From positions 3,561,103 through 3,625,102 of the forward strand of contig NC_036453.1 in the NCBI RefSeq assembly GCF_002775205.1: a stretch of 64,000 bases of DNA, written 5' to 3'. Positions 20,685-34,046 of this stretch are shown piece by piece (position 1 is the first letter of the stretch; the number at the start of each line of letters is the position of its first letter). The translations under genes were made by a program, and so were the position numbers. Origin of the DNA: Xiphophorus maculatus (taxonomy: Eukaryota; Chordata; Actinopteri; Cyprinodontiformes; Poeciliidae). The notes beneath the pieces are model-generated. The model was not told the DNA's origin, made no database searches, and worked only from the letters and a program-made list of their open reading frames with translations.

Positions 20685-23600
20685 TCAATTGAACCTGACG
20701 GCCAGCAGGACGATGGCGACGATGACGATGAGGACGATCACGACCACGGCTGCCATCAGCTTGACGTTCTTCCACCAGTAGGAGCGAGACACTTTCTCAG
20801 TTGTACGGCGGAAATTATAAGCCTGAGCAGAGGAAATAACAAAAACAAACAAACAAAAAACAAGCGATTCGTGTGATTCTTGGAAGGATGAGGATGTGCT
20901 TTGTGAAGGAAGGTGTGTTTGAAACAGAGAAGAGGAAAAAAAGTCCCATTGGAATCCGTGGAGAGCGCTAGGACCTTAGAATTCAAGCATGTTTACGGCA
21001 GATGCTTTTCACCTCTTAATCTGTTTTTGCCTTTTTTACCCCCCCTCCTCCAGGGGCACTGCTGGGCATCTTGGGCCCCCTGTCAAAAAATTAGATTGGG
21101 CCCCCCCTGTGCAGCTGCTGTTACAATTCTTTGAGTCTATTTGACCCATAAAAAGCGTCACAATTTTAAAGGCTTGCAACTTGCTTTCTTTGGTTCAACA
21201 CTGATACTAGCCCAATATTTACTGCTCATGAATTTAACATCCAACAGTCCACATACAGTATGCAAGTAGGTTGCTTAATTTTATTCTATTGGAAAAAATG
21301 ACTGAAATGTCTCTCCCCACGAGCAACAATAGACAGCAACGTGCAAAATACATATAAAGCAATCAAGACTTCTCAAAAAATGCTGTTGTTGCATTTTATT
21401 CAAGCTGCAGTATATAACTTTAATAAAAAAATATGTTTTCTCCATATTTGCCACCACGTCGTGACAGTTTGTCATGAGACAGATAATCTGTGAAAACAAT
21501 CAATCTTCTACACCTCGTTCCTCAATTACTATTGCTGGCTAAAGTAATGCAACGTTACGACCAAAATAACCAATTAGAACCAGGAGGAGGGTCTTAGTGC
21601 TGTCAATCAACTTCATTCACTCACTGCTAAATGTGCTAATGGTGGAAAAACAACTTATTACAGGAAACGGTTTATCTGCCGTTATTGGTAGCTATGCTAA
21701 CTAGACTGAGCATTCACAACAGGCTATGCTAGCTGCAGCATAGCACAGAGCGAGGGGGAGGAAGGGTGAGCAGCCACATGAGATTGTGATTGACAGCAGT
21801 AAAACTCTCCTGCCACTGACTGGCACTTTGAGAAGGCAGAGAAAATAGATTTTTCACAGATTATCTCTCGTACCATACTGTCACAACATGACAGTTTTAA
21901 CAAATATGTGAAAAAAATAATTTATATAAAAGTGACATACTGCAGCTTTAATTTCACTTAGGAGAGGCTGGTCAGGAGGGACGTGGGTTAGAGCTGCTGC
22001 TGACTGACTCATCTGTTGCTACGTGTAGTAAAAGGTACAAGGGACAGGTTAAATATATCAATATGTTGGTAATTTGTTTTTCTTTAATTCATTAAATGCT
22101 AGTGAAAAGGAGACAAACAGTGGTCTGTAGCTAAGCTAACTATGCTAAATGGTTGATAATCTCTCACAGTCTACCCTCCTCTCTTGGAGAAAAACTGGGT
22201 TCAAAAACACAATGTGATTAATTTTGTAATTGACAGGGCACCAATATTTTTTAATTTCTATGAACAAAAAATAAATAAATAAATTGTGGCGGGCCCCCTG
22301 TCGGTCAGAGGCCCTTAGAATTGTCATAACTTTCCCCCCCTATACGGCGCCCCGGCCCCCCTCACTTCAATATTTTGCATTATCAAACAATTCAAATTCA
22401 AAATTCAATTAAAAATGTGCTAATTATCCTAAAGAGGTAAAATAATACACAAAGGTAGCCAGGGCTAAATACAGAAATTAGTTTACAAGTTTTATTTTAG
22501 GTGATTAGCTATTCTTATTGCTTTGTTGCCTTTTTAAGACCTTTTTTATTAAATATTTGATTGTGCTACTGTTAGGTATTTGACTCATCCTTGTTTGTAT
22601 TTAACTTGTGCAGGTCGAGCTGTTGGAAATGTACTAGATAAATAAATATTGGCATTAAATTGTAATACTTCTGAATGTAAAACAGAATGTGAGCTGTAGG
22701 TAATGAATGTGAATGTGAGTGGTGTCCATTAACTTGATTAGGACTGAAGCTCATCAGTGATGCCTGGCAGCTACATGACCCTGACCGCACAGAGGAGCAT
22801 CTGATCAGACGACGGAGAGCTGTCGGGTTAATGAGCTCATTCTCTTTGCAAGCTGCGATAACGCCCGACTGAAAGGCACCTAATTAAAAGTTTGGTGGAG
22901 CAGATGAAAAAGGCCGAAACGTCATTTATTATTTTTAGCTCCTCGAATGCATCTTGCTAAACTGGCTTGGCTGTTGACTTTCACTGCGATCGCAGAGTTT
23001 TTCTTTTTAAATGTTCTTATGAAAGAAAGAGTCCCAAATATTCCGTTCAGTTTTAGGAAGATCTACGTGTGACTGAAGACACTGACCCTGTTTTTCAGAT
23101 ACTCAGACACTTCCATGAGGTTATCCAGATTTTCTTCTCGGCGGAGGAGGTCTTCCAAATTTTTCTTCATGATCTCCTTCACTTCATCGACCTGCCTGGA
23201 CAGGTCACTGGTCTTGTCTTTCATCTGCTGTCCGCCACCTTTTCCTTCCATCTCCTGTGATGGTGGACAGAGAGACAGCAGACAGCTGAAACTACGTTTG
23301 TGGAAATCATTATTATTATTATTATTATTATGACAACGTCAAATTACCGCATGCAGTGACAGTCTTAAAAAACTTGATTTCCTGTCTTCATGCCATCATC
23401 TATAGAAGCACATTTATTTACCTTTCATTGGGAGTAGTTACATAATTATATAACACACAGTTAAAATTACAATTATTTTTTTTACCCATATCGTCAGCTC
23501 AAAGGTAAACTCCTTTTTTTGGGGGGGGAGGGTATTAAATTTGATTGGATGCCCTAAAATAGCTAAGTGTGACAAAAAGCAATGCCAAAAGAAATGTTTA

Positions 23601-26039
23601 TATAAAGAAACAGGGAGCCTTAAAAAAAACAAAAAAACAAACAAACAACAACAACTAAAGAATCCCAAAACAAAAAATATTACAACTTTCACAAGTTTGG
23701 AGGAGAAGTCATAGAAGTTAGAGAAATTGTTCCAAATTTGGTAAAATGTATTTCTTTGTATATTCAGAGTATCTACTACCTATCTGGGAATGTAAGGTCA
23801 GTGTTCAGGTTGCGTCTTCAAGCATTTGACATGCTGAGGTAGGTAAATCTTTATAAATGCAGTATGAGATTGCATAATGCTAAAAACCAGTTCCCTGTTC
23901 TACGGGTTATAGAGTCTTGGCTCTTGACTGGATAGAAACGATTACTTCCTGGAGGCCAGGTTTGACATTTTACCCAATTGATAATGTTGACGCATGTAAT
24001 GTGCCAGTTCGACGCTGTGAAGCTTACTGAAAATTGCCTGCGCTGTCAACAACCATCCTCCACTCTGAAGACAGAAGAGCCGTGCCAAACGATAATTTAA
24101 TATTTGGAAGAGAGGCCAACGCGGACTGAGCGGCTTTGTTTACTTCCTCCGCTGCCATTGCTAGAATACAATTCTAAAACAGCACAGAAAACTGACGTCA
24201 TTGTTCGCAATTTCTCCAGTTCTGTGACTGACCCAGCTGAAAATCTAGAGGGGTATCAAAGTGAATGGGAGAAAGCCCAGACGAAGAGAGATTTAAATCG
24301 ACCTGAACAGTGTGAGAAGGCAACAATCAGGCTAACATTTCAGGAGCATTAAAGTAAATTCTCTAGCTGTGCCACATATGTGCTGCAGCCTGACCTACCT
24401 AGATATCAAAGTGTGAATGCTAACGTATCTGATGTGCTAAAGCCTGGATTTACCAGGCTGTGCACTGAAAACAATGTTTCTGCCCCGTGTCTTACAAGCG
24501 TTGCTGCTCCAGCGCTCATTACAACAGTTGTTAATTGATCCGATATTGAGTCTCAAATGAGTCTCAGTGGTAAGAGAAAAAGTAGAGCACACTGTAAAAC
24601 ATTGGATCTCTATGCCAAATGACACCATGTGCCTAAAATAACAGCAGCTTTTTTTCCACTTTTATGCTTATTCCCTCTCAGCAGCAGCTGTTTTGGAAGT
24701 GGAAAGCTCTCGCTTGAAGGAGGAGAAAACAAATCTGCAGTGAAATCACCTGGCAGCCTCTGAACGCTGTGGCTCTGTAGATGTCAAGAGAGGGATTTAT
24801 TTTATATTAGTCAGCCACTTGGAGGCAGCACTGAGCTTCAGTTTGACCACAAGGAAAGCAGGAGTTTAAAGAAATACAGATAATATGCAGTAACTTCTGA
24901 GAAGCTGAGTGAAAACTTGAATGTTTTCTCTCTCTCTCTCTGTGTGTGTGTGTGTATTATTAGGAGATGTCAAGTTTGACATTACTAAAAAAAATCTGCC
25001 TTCTTGCACGAAGTGTTTGATTTGAAAGAAACCACCATTAGAGAGAAAAAAAATCTCACAGTAATGAAGAGTTACCAACTCATCCTAAAACAAGATTTTT
25101 CACCATCTCTAACGGATTAGAGCAGAACAAGGTTACTTTTCTACTTGATCAGATAAATAACCTTTTAATCTGAGGGTGTTAAATTTGTCCAAATCGCTTA
25201 TCGTGGCTGAGAGACAAACTCAAAAATAAGAAACGATGCTAACAACAATAAATATTTCAAACAAAAAGCAAAGTGTCCAGTTTTACCATTCAGTTCATTT
25301 TAACGTTGAACCGCCATAGACTTCATATATCCTAATAACATTAAGTGTTATCGGTCAGAGTTGGTGGTGGCAGGCACTCCTGCCAGACTTAATCTATGCA
25401 GTCAGGGAGGTTTTTTCCCCACATGAAGAACATTTTACTGTAAAATCTGTTTCCTGTTGGGGGGAAAAAAAGTCACACCCAAAGGAACGAGAACAAAAAG
25501 TTGGGATATCGCAGTAGTTTGAGCTCAAACGTCATTTTCTATTCATCCTAAAACACGAACAAAAACTCGGCGTCCTCCATCACTTTTTAAAAGCCGCAAA
25601 TGATGCTGAGTTGGTGGATGTTTGTCACCAGCTGCTCACATTCTCAGTGTTTTTACTTCACAAATAGATCTGTTGCAGATGATGGCTCTCACAACAGACA
25701 AAAATATAGAAATGAGTGCATTAAATAATTCTTTAGAGCAATTAAAAAAACGATCTTAAAAGTGCAACAACGTGTGCAGTTTCTTTAGGATTTAAAAAGA
25801 AATATTAGTATTTTAAATTTAAGTTTGTAAAATAACAATTGAAGAAATGATCAATGAACGGAGACATTTAGGGAGCATTTTCGTCTTCAATAAAGAATCT
25901 GCCTATTGCCTATTAAAAATCGACAGCTTTTCTGACAAGTGTGGTGCCTTGTTCTAGAGAAATATTGATAAAACAAAAACTTTAAAAACTCTGCTGTTCT
26001 AAAAACATCGAAAGGTTTAATACTTACTACGGCAGTCAT
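20685..26039 (-). CDS. vamp8-type R-SNARE, second copy (3 coding exons)
   Basis: A 105-residue tail-anchored SNARE predicted to act in endosomal/lysosomal or secretory vesicle fusion by analogy with VAMP8. Coding exons on the minus strand: 26028-26039 (MTAV, donor GTAAGT), 23087-23254 (168 bp, acceptor CACAG, donor AGG/GTCAGT) and 20685-20822 (138 bp, acceptor CTCAG, stop TGA 20687-20685). All junctions are phase 0. The SNARE motif runs over about residues 18-75 (SRQVDEVKEIMKKNLEDLL, zero-layer Arg in LLRREENL). [11 protein letters not shown] and a 23-residue valine/isoleucine-rich anchor with a very short C-terminal tail follow. Exon sizes and phases match the copy at 28510-30710, and the WWKNVK juxtamembrane motif is VAMP8-like. 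The SNARE core is clearly diverged, so this is an old or fast-evolving duplicate. The 5'UTR may continue to an upstream exon, since an acceptor-like CTTTCCAG lies near 26111. Confidence 0.85.
21048..22365. mobile_element. Old insertion flanked by 'gggcccc' repeat ends, with nested MITE
   Basis: The left part (about 21048-21110) carries CTTGGGCCCCCTGTCA and ATTGGGCCCCCCC. The right part (about 22287-22360) carries GCGGGCCCCCTGTCGG and CCCGGCCCCCC. The motif cluster CTTGGGCCCC...AAAATTA.ATTGGGCCCC recurs near 61833-61865, so it belongs to a dispersed family. The interior is interrupted by a separate MITE at 21402-21949. The whole block lies in the last intron of the vamp8-type gene. Boundaries are approximate. 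Confidence 0.4.
21402..21949. mobile_element. MITE, 'aagctgcagtatgtaac' family, copy 1 (full length)
   Basis: The left end AAGCTGCAGTATATAACTT and the right end (reverse complement AAGCTGCAGTATGTCACTT) form terminal inverted repeats of about 19 bp. The core contains CTTAGTGCTGTCAATCAAC. No coding capacity. Same-orientation relatives lie at about 56752-57272 and 59530-59934, with a right-end fragment near 45047-45165. Confidence 0.7.
23309..23331. repeat. (ATT)n microsatellite
   Basis: Seven to eight ATT units just upstream (minus-strand sense) of the central exon of the second vamp8-type gene. Confidence 0.85.
24926..24956. repeat. (TC)n(TG)n compound microsatellite
   Basis: A run of TC dinucleotides passes into TG dinucleotides inside the first intron of the second vamp8-type gene. 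Confidence 0.9.
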
Positions 26040-26349
26040 TGTCTCTGGCTCAGCTCTCTGTTGAAATGACTGTAAAGATCCTCTGATGTGTCTGGACCTT
26101 CCTGGAAAGCAGGTTTGTTTTTAGATGATCCTTTTCCTCATTCATTTGGATATGTGGATTATGACTCAGACGAATACCCGGAAAAATAACGAGTTATTAG
26201 GAAGGATGAATATAAGATATTTAAATTCAGTTTAATAAAAGAAATACCGCATTAATCCCACACGAGATTAGTACAGTATTTATGCAACTCTCAGGAACTC
26301 TTTCACACTCATTAGTCTCAACAGGAGTTCTCATGTAATTTCTTGATTT

Positions 26350-26506
26350 AATGAAGAATCCATCTGTTCTCCATGGGGTCTACAGAAGTTCCCAGACCTT
26401 TTCTCCATCAGGTTGTTGAGCCTTTTTAGATCCATGGCTCTGATGCTGTTGCCCCAGTAGATGAGGGTAGAAGAGAGGACACTCAGACCACAGCAGGACT
26501 TCCCTA
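26350..26506 (-). mobile_element. LINE ORF2 C-terminal relic
   Basis: On the minus strand this stretch reads KSCCGLSVLSSTLIYWGNSI followed by RAMDLKRLNNLMEKV before frame breaks. The pattern (hydrophobic run, WG.S, then RLN.L..K) resembles the region after the reverse transcriptase of fish non-LTR retrotransposons, where similar RLNKLIRKA motifs occur. Only about 50 codons survive. Family not assigned. Confidence 0.45.
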
Positions 26507-27129
26507 AAAAAAAAAAAAGGACAAAAGACCAGTTACATCCTCCCTCATTAACTTTAATTTATGCAAATTAGATGCAAACCTCAAACAGATAATATGGTAT
26601 ATTTGTCTTCGGTGAATGCTAATTTTAAGGCCTAATGTAATTAAAAGGTAAACTTTAGCCATCATTTACACACTAATAGAATACAAAACCAATTTTTTTC
26701 AGCCAAAATAAAAGTTCTGGACAGTGGATTTAAGAGTTCAAAAAGTGAGTCTACCTACAGTCCTGCTTTTCCTTATCAGTTTTATATCAATAGGTCAATA
26801 GACAGGGGGTGCAGATATTGGCAGGCTCCAAAATGAAAACGCATCCCCTCTTATATTAATAGACTGAACAGTTATTGGTGATATCAAATGTTCTACATAA
26901 TGGCCCTCTGTTTTCTCTTGCGTTAAGCTATTATGGTGTTAAAAGAAAAAGCGGGGAAGAACATTTTCATCAGACACCGACTGTAATGTCTCAATAAAGG
27001 TGTCAAAAGCGTATTTATTTCAATTCGTCTGAGAAATAAAACCCACCGTTTTAGGGCTACATGGTTAAGAAACATCACAACGTTACAAATACCTTTAAAA
27101 GTTGCCTCCTCGGTCATATTTCAGTCCGT

Positions 27130-27470
27130 TTTCTCACCAATACGCGAGAGTTTAGAGCGACGCGCGTTCCCGCGACATGGGCATGCAATTCTCGGACTCT
27201 GTCGGCACACCTGTCACGTGCGCGTGCATGCGGAACCAGAAAGGTTGAGCTAGCTGCGGAACACCGGCGCCGCTACCAGGTCGCCATCTTCAGGCAAGAC
27301 GGTGAACAACAAACAAGTACCAAACAACCAGGCTGAGGTAAATACTATTTATTGACTTCATCAGACAGTAAAACCATTAAACACCAGAAACCCCGGTGCA
27401 GCCACACCGGTCAGCTGCTCTGCGGCGGTCTGCCATCAGGACAGCATTTATCCGGCCGCCATCACTCAGT
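27130..27470. promoter_or_regulatory. CpG-richer block, candidate promoter for the second vamp8-type gene
   Basis: Local enrichment of CG dinucleotides (for example GCGACGCGCGTTCCCGCG at 27158-27175, and further CGs to about 27470) stands out from AT-rich surroundings. It lies about 1.1 kb upstream of the ATG exon of the minus-strand vamp8-type gene. The function is inferred from composition and position only. Confidence 0.35.
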
Positions 27471-28509
27471 CAAAAATAAACAGGCTAAGAGAACAGAGGC
27501 TACTGCATCCCACAATCACAGACAACTATAATACACACAGAGAGAATTTGTTCCAACACATTCTGGTTCTTTATACATTCATCTGATAAACAGCAAAAAA
27601 ACAAACAAAACACAGAACTGTGCCATTTAATCAGAAATCAGTATAGTTTATTTTCACAGAAATATCCAGGAATCATTCTGGATTCCATTGAATAAAATAA
27701 AGAATTAGATCATTTGGTTCTAATGATTAGACATTTTCAGCAAAGACACTTGTTAACAGTAAATATACACATTGGTGAGAAGTATATACAGTTGATAATT
27801 TGAGTAATTTTGACCTCTTTGAAGCTAACCAGGTGGTGGGGCAGGAGAAGGAGGCGGGCCTGAATGTTTGTTCTGTGGAAGAGCCTGATGATGCGTCCCA
27901 CCTGTTCTCAACACGTCAGGCCTCTATTATGTAATAGATGCTTGAATGTAAAAAAAAAAAAAAAAAAAAAAAAAAAGACATTCATCGTACCAACATCAGT
28001 CATTGGTTTTAGTTGTGCACATTTTCTTTTGTGTGAGTGTAAAAAAGTAGGTTCTCCTTTAATGAAGTTAGTGGTAACATTCAAAATCTAATGTGCGTCT
28101 CATAACACGTTGGATAAGTTTCTCCCGGTTTAGACTTCATAAGCATATCTTTGGAAAAGTCAACATAAACCACGAACCATGAAAGATAAAAATCTACAAT
28201 CATTCAGATTAACTGTTAACTAGCTACAGATGGAGAAGAAGACTGAGGTGCTTCCAGTAAAAAAAGAAAAAAAGCATTTAAAAAAAGTTAGAAAAGGAAA
28301 GATAACTCACTTATCTGGTTTTATTTAAACTGTTTCAAAGAGTTTATCATTAAAAGTGCATATAACAAAAGCATGAAAGTAACCTGAAGAAACTAAGAAA
28401 CCTTAAATATTTACCAGAAGTAGTAATAAGTCATGTTCTATGGTCAATATATTACTCGGTATTCGGTGTTTACGACTTCGTTGTGTCTCGTTGGACGCGT
28501 TGTGTGCCT

Positions 28510-30710
28510 TCACGGTTTCTTGGTGGGAGTGACTACAGGACCCACAGGCGCGCTGACGGGAATGACTCCGGTGGCCAGCAGGATGATGATGAGGACGATG
28601 ATGAGCACGACCACCACGATGACGACGATCAGCTTGACGTTCTTCCACCAGTAGGACCGGGCCACTTTGTGAGAAGTCTGCTTGAAGTTCTGAGCCTGGG
28701 ATTGGAAGAACATGAGAAGGATCACGCAAAAACCAGGCTCCATTCGGCTGCAAGCTACAATTCTCAGACATCAACTAGATGCTCAAATTACACAGGAGGT
28801 TTCCTACAAAAGTCACTGGATCAGGACACATTGGCAGGAAAAGCTTTAATTCTTTAGGACAAGCATATTTTCCTCCTTCTTGGTTTATCAATCATCAGTG
28901 GTTTGCTTTTTAATAAAATTAAAAGACAATAGCTGCGTTCCCACTGACCATATAGTTGTGCAAATCGATGTTTTGAAAATAAATTTGCTTAATCGAAATT
29001 GCACCCCTTTTTTTTTTTTTTGCATTGTATAAATCCCGTGATCAACAATCGGATGTCGCCCCTGGGGCAAACTACTGAGAAGAAGGAAGGCAAGGAGGAG
29101 TTGGCGGCTGATGGCGCTGCGTGTCTTTTACTAACATCACGTAAACAAACCTGTTCACGTGTAATTTTAATTGCATCTCTTATTTAATGGAAACGCATCG
29201 ATTGCAAAATTGTGTTTTTTGACATTAGTGGAATACAGACAAATTTTTATGCGCATTTGTAATGGAAACACAACTAGTGGAATATTTTTCATAGTTCTTT
29301 CCAATCAAAATGGCTCCTTTATTTGGATCCTTTTATGTTTTTTTTTTTTTTTTATAAAAACCTACAATCAGGGAGTTTGTGTGGACTTTTGATGATTGAA
29401 TCCATTTCCACTCTTCAGACTCCTGTCTATAGCGGCTGATTGGTTTCGCTCCCAGAGACTTGAAGTGAACATTTAATGAACACTAAAATTAAAATGTGAC
29501 ATGGGTTTAAGCGTACTGTGATGAGACATCTGATCCTGAGGTAGCAAGTTGTGGGGTTAATGAGCTCATTCTCTTCTCAAGGTGCCTGACTGAAACGCTC
29601 TCCATTAAAAGTTGCGTTCAGCAGAAGAATGAAGAAGAACATTTTATTTGCCTTTTTCCCCCACATACCCCAGCGGAACCATCTTGTTCAGAGTTGTTCA
29701 TAATGACTGCCACTGTGACCATGGCTCAACAATAAACCTACACAGTGCAACTCGGTGTTTCCGATAAACCAAAAGGAGAGCAAAAATATATAATAATAAA
29801 AATCTGGCGGTAACACTGACCCCCGCTTGTAGATCCTCTGACTTGCCCATGAGGTCGTCCAGCCTCTCTCCTCGCGCCAGGATCCGGTCAACATTCTGCG
29901 TCATGATGTTCTTCACTCCATCCACCTGGTCCTTCAGGTTCTGGACCTTGTCCTTGGGCTCTGGTGCGTCCTCGATTCCTCCTCGCTCCTACGGCGGCAA
30001 AGAACAAAGAACTCAGAATTAGCTGAAATATGCCAGTTATCATCAACTTTACAAGGTTGTTATCAAAGTAACCTTGACAACTTGTATCACTTGTAACTTG
30101 TATTACATCAAGGTTATCACTGATGTCAAGTTATCCTCATTGAGTCCTCATTGACTCGTCCTCATGTCAAGTCAATGAGGACTCGACATTCTTCAATGAC
30201 AAATTGCGGATGTTAGACATCCTCTGCATCAATAAACATTTTATCAAATTTTAATCACATGTATTAGAAATTAGACCCAATAAATATGCTGCAGTCAAAT
30301 ATATAATATTGTTTGTGCACTCAAATTCTAAGTGCTGTCAAACTACTCTCACCTATTTCCAAGAAATTGTGATGGTTCGAAACTCAAGCAGCAACATCAG
30401 AGTAACTATTTAAATGTATGGAGTCTTATTTCTCTTCTGAAGGCCTGCGGGCATCTCTGGACTAAGATTTAAAGCTGATACGACTGAAAATAAATCATGT
30501 ATTACAGAATAAGTACAAGGCTTTGTTCAAGCAGGATAAACGTATCTTCACAGTCTACAAATCTTAAGTTTTACATTAAGTGTCTGGTTAAAAAAAAAAA
30601 AAAAAAAATCTAAGTACCACCCAAATTCAGGAAGACATGCAGCAAAGTACAAGGAAGAAACTTTTAGAGCTTAAATAACTCGATTGCAAAACTCACAATG
30701 TGCTCACCAT
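28510..30710 (-). CDS. vamp8: Vesicle-associated membrane protein 8
   Basis: R-SNARE of late endosomes, lysosomes, autophagosomes and secretory granules. It contributes one helix to the fusion complex. Exon 2 is 29821-29988 (168 bp, acceptor CGTAG, donor GGG/GTCAGT) with [19 protein letters not shown]; this VKNIMTQNV...ILARGE pattern is the VAMP8 hallmark and includes the zero-layer arginine. Exon 3 is 28510-28695 (186 bp, acceptor CCCAG) with [12 protein letters not shown], a 22-residue Ile/Val anchor and a Pro/Val-rich luminal tail ending TPTKKP, longer than the roughly 100-residue mammalian protein. Both junctions are phase 0. The start codon is inferred to be the lone ATG at 30710-30708 followed immediately by donor GTGAGC, giving 118 residues. 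That first exon is the uncertain part; exons 2 and 3 are secure. Confidence 0.88.
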
Positions 30711-31900
30711 AATACAGAGTAAGATCTATGTATTATGCATAGAGATTACTGGTAGTTTAAATGTGAGTAAGTAGATTTACACATTTCATAGATGTCTCTC
30801 TGTTTAAAGGCACAGAAAAGGTTGTGACATCAACACAGTCACAGAACATTAATCAAACAATGGCAATTAAATCTTTCAGCGTCAGCAGAAAAACTATGTT
30901 CATTTTATAGAGAAGACTAAACTCAACAGCAGGTGACAAAACATCTCAACATCCGTTGGCTGGTTTAACAGATGGGGTAATCTGTAGAGCTGCTCATGGT
31001 GCAAACACATAACCGCTAAAAAAAACCAAAGAACAAAAAAATAGTTCCTCAAATTGTCAACCGTCAATAAAGGTGAGTTGTGTCAAAAGCCCTATATTAT
31101 ACAACCTAGCTAGGTTTCTAAAGGTATAACCTCCATCCAACTGTCCATGGGAGATTTCTTTTTAATTTCCTCAACTATGTAGGAAATGACCAGGAGCGTC
31201 TGAGCTGCATGGTATGTAGCTGTAGTAGACAGTGGTAATATTATCTATTCAGATTCATCCATGTAAGACACTTCTGGTAGCAGAAACCCAAGGTTGAGCT
31301 GTAGTCTCATGGTACGATCACCTCAACTAAATCCAATATAGTTTAAGAAGATTTACTGATACTAAAAACAAAAACTGGTATTGTGAGCCAGTTGTTTGAT
31401 ATTAATCTAAATTATTCCTACTGCTACTAAAATAATACAGTACTGATTGTTACAGGGACCAGGTGTAGTTTTCAAAATATCGTATTTAGTAGGAATACAA
31501 AGCTGTGCTACCTTTGTTTGTCATGACTGAAGATGTTTCTGAATCACTGAATTCATCTTTCTACAAGGCAACAGAGAAAACAAGAAGCCTAATTTCAGTC
31601 AGGTGACCAGCAGTGTGCAGCAGTAACAGAGGTACTCAGTGCAGCTGGAGAAAAGTCTTCAGGTCTAATTTAGCAACTTTATGCTGGTACAACAGTGTAA
31701 AACAAGGAGTAAATATCCACCAATTTTGAAAAGTTCAAAATTTGCTAGAAAACAATCCCTCCAATTTTGAGATTAATCTCAGAAAATTTCTAGAACAAAA
31801 CTTGAACATTTATGAGTTTCAAGTCAAAGATGTTTTCTTGCAAGTTTTTATGGCAGAAATTTACTCCTCTTTTTTAAATATATATATAAAAAAAATAAAA
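30711..31900. other. Upstream region of vamp8, no coding signal
   Basis: AT-rich sequence between the inferred vamp8 start codon and the LINE. I see no exon, and no CpG-rich promoter like those beside the other genes. Confidence 0.35.
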
Positions 31901-31904
31901 ATTC

Positions 31905-34046
31905 CCTTCTCACCCACCGCGGGTGGTTCTTATCCTCTGAGCTCGGGTCCTCTACCAGAGGCCTGGGAGCTTGAGGGTTCTGCGCAGTATCTTGGCTGTG
32001 CCAAGGACTGCACATTTCTGGACTGAGATGTCTGATGTTGTTCCTGGGATCTGTTGTAGCCATTGGTCCAGTTTGGGGGTGACTGCCCCGAGGGCCCCGA
32101 TGACCACAGGCACCACTGTGGTCTTCACCTTCCAGGTCCTCTCCAGTTCCTCCCTGAGGCCCTGGTATTTCTCTAGTTTCTCGTGCTCCTTTTTCCTGAT
32201 GTTGCAGTCGCTTGGTATTGCTACATCTATCACAACGGCTTTCCTCTGTTGTTTATCCACTACGACAATGTCTGGTTGGTTCGCCATTACCATTTTGTCT
32301 GTCTGGATCTGGAAGTCCCACAGGATCTTAGCTCTGGCATTCTCCGCCACCTTTGGGGGTGTTTCCCACTTTGATCTCGGGGTTTCCAGTCCATATTCTG
32401 CACAGATGTTTCTGTACACTATGCCTGCAACTTGGTTATGTCGTTCCATGTACGCTTTCCCTGCCAGTATCTTGCACCCTGCTGTTATGTGCTGGACTGT
32501 CTCAGGGGCCTCCTTGCACAACCTGCACCTTGGGTCTTGTCTGGTGTGGTATATCTGGGCCTCTATTGCTCTGGTGTTTAGGGCCTGTTCCTGGGCGGCC
32601 AGGATGAGGGCCTCTGTGCTGTCCTTGAGTCCAGCTTTTTCCAGCCATTGGTAGGATTTACTGATATCAGCCACTTGGGTTATTTGCTGGTGGTACATCC
32701 CATGTAGGGGCTTGTCCTGCCATGATGGTATCTCTGGCACCTCAACCTCCGTTCCCTGTTGTCTGAGATATTCACTGAGCACATTGTCTGTTGAGGCTTT
32801 GTCCCTGATGTATTTATGGATCTTAGTTGTTTCGTCCTGGACTGTGGTTCTCACACTCACTAGTCCTCTGCCTCCTTCCTTGCGGCTCGTGTACAGTCTC
32901 AGGGTGCTGGATTTGGGATGGAATCCTCCATGCATTGTTAGTAGTTTTCTAGTCTTAATATCAGTGGCTTTTATCTCCTCCTTTGGCCAGCTAATTATTC
33001 CAGCAGGGTATCTGATTACTGGCAGGGCATAGCTGTTTATTGCGCGGATTTTGTTCTTGCCATTGAGCTGGCTTCTCAGGACTTGCCTTATTCGTTGGAG
33101 GTATTTAGCTGTGGCTCCTTTCCTTGTGACCTCATCGAGGTTGCCATTTGCTTGTGGTATACCTAGGTACTTGTAACTGTCCTCTATGTCTGCTATTGTT
33201 CCTTCTGGGAGTGAGACCCCTTCTGTGCGGATGACCTTCCCCCTCTTTGTGATCAGCCGACCACACTTCTCTAGTCCGAATGACATCCCAATGTCCGTGC
33301 TGTAGATCCTGGTGGTGTGGATCAGTGAGTCGATGTCTCGCTCACTCTTGGCATACAGCTTGATGTCATCCATATAGAGAAGGTGGCTGATGTTGGCCCC
33401 ATTTTTGAGTCGGTATCCGTAGCCAGTCTTGTTGATAATTTGGCTGAGGGGGTTCAGGCCTATGCAGAACAGTAGCGGGGACAGAGCATCTCCTTGGTAT
33501 ATGCCACATTTGATGGACACTTGTGCAAGTGGTTTGCAGTTGGCTTCAAGGGTGGTTTTCCACAGCTTCATCGAGTTTGCAATGAAGGCTCTCAGATTCC
33601 TGTTGATGTTATACATCTCTAAGCATTCAATGATCCAAGTATGCGGCATTGAGTCATAGGCTTTCTTGTAATCAATCCAAGCCATGCACAGGTTGGTGTG
33701 TCGGGTTTTGCAGTCTCGGGCAACTGTGCGGTCTACGAGGAGTTGGTGTTTGGCTCCTCTGCTATTTACACCGATACCTTTCTGTGCCGTGCTCATGTGT
33801 TTATCCATGTGTTTGCTTATCTTGGCCGCTATGATGCCTGACATGAGCTTCCATGTTGTGGAGAGGCAGGTTATTGGTCGGTAGTTGGGTGGGACTGGAC
33901 CCTTTGATGGATCCTTCTGGATTAGGATTGTCCGCCCTTCAGTTAACCATTCAGGGTGAGTCCCACTTTGTAGCAGCTGGTTCATTTGGTCTGCCAGTCG
34001 CTCATGGAGGGCAGTGAGTTTCTTTAGCCAGTAGGCATGGATCATG

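Noticed and set aside
31971..32654. Long + strand frame opposite the LINE ORF
   Set aside because: Antisense shadow of a clear reverse transcriptase/endonuclease frame.
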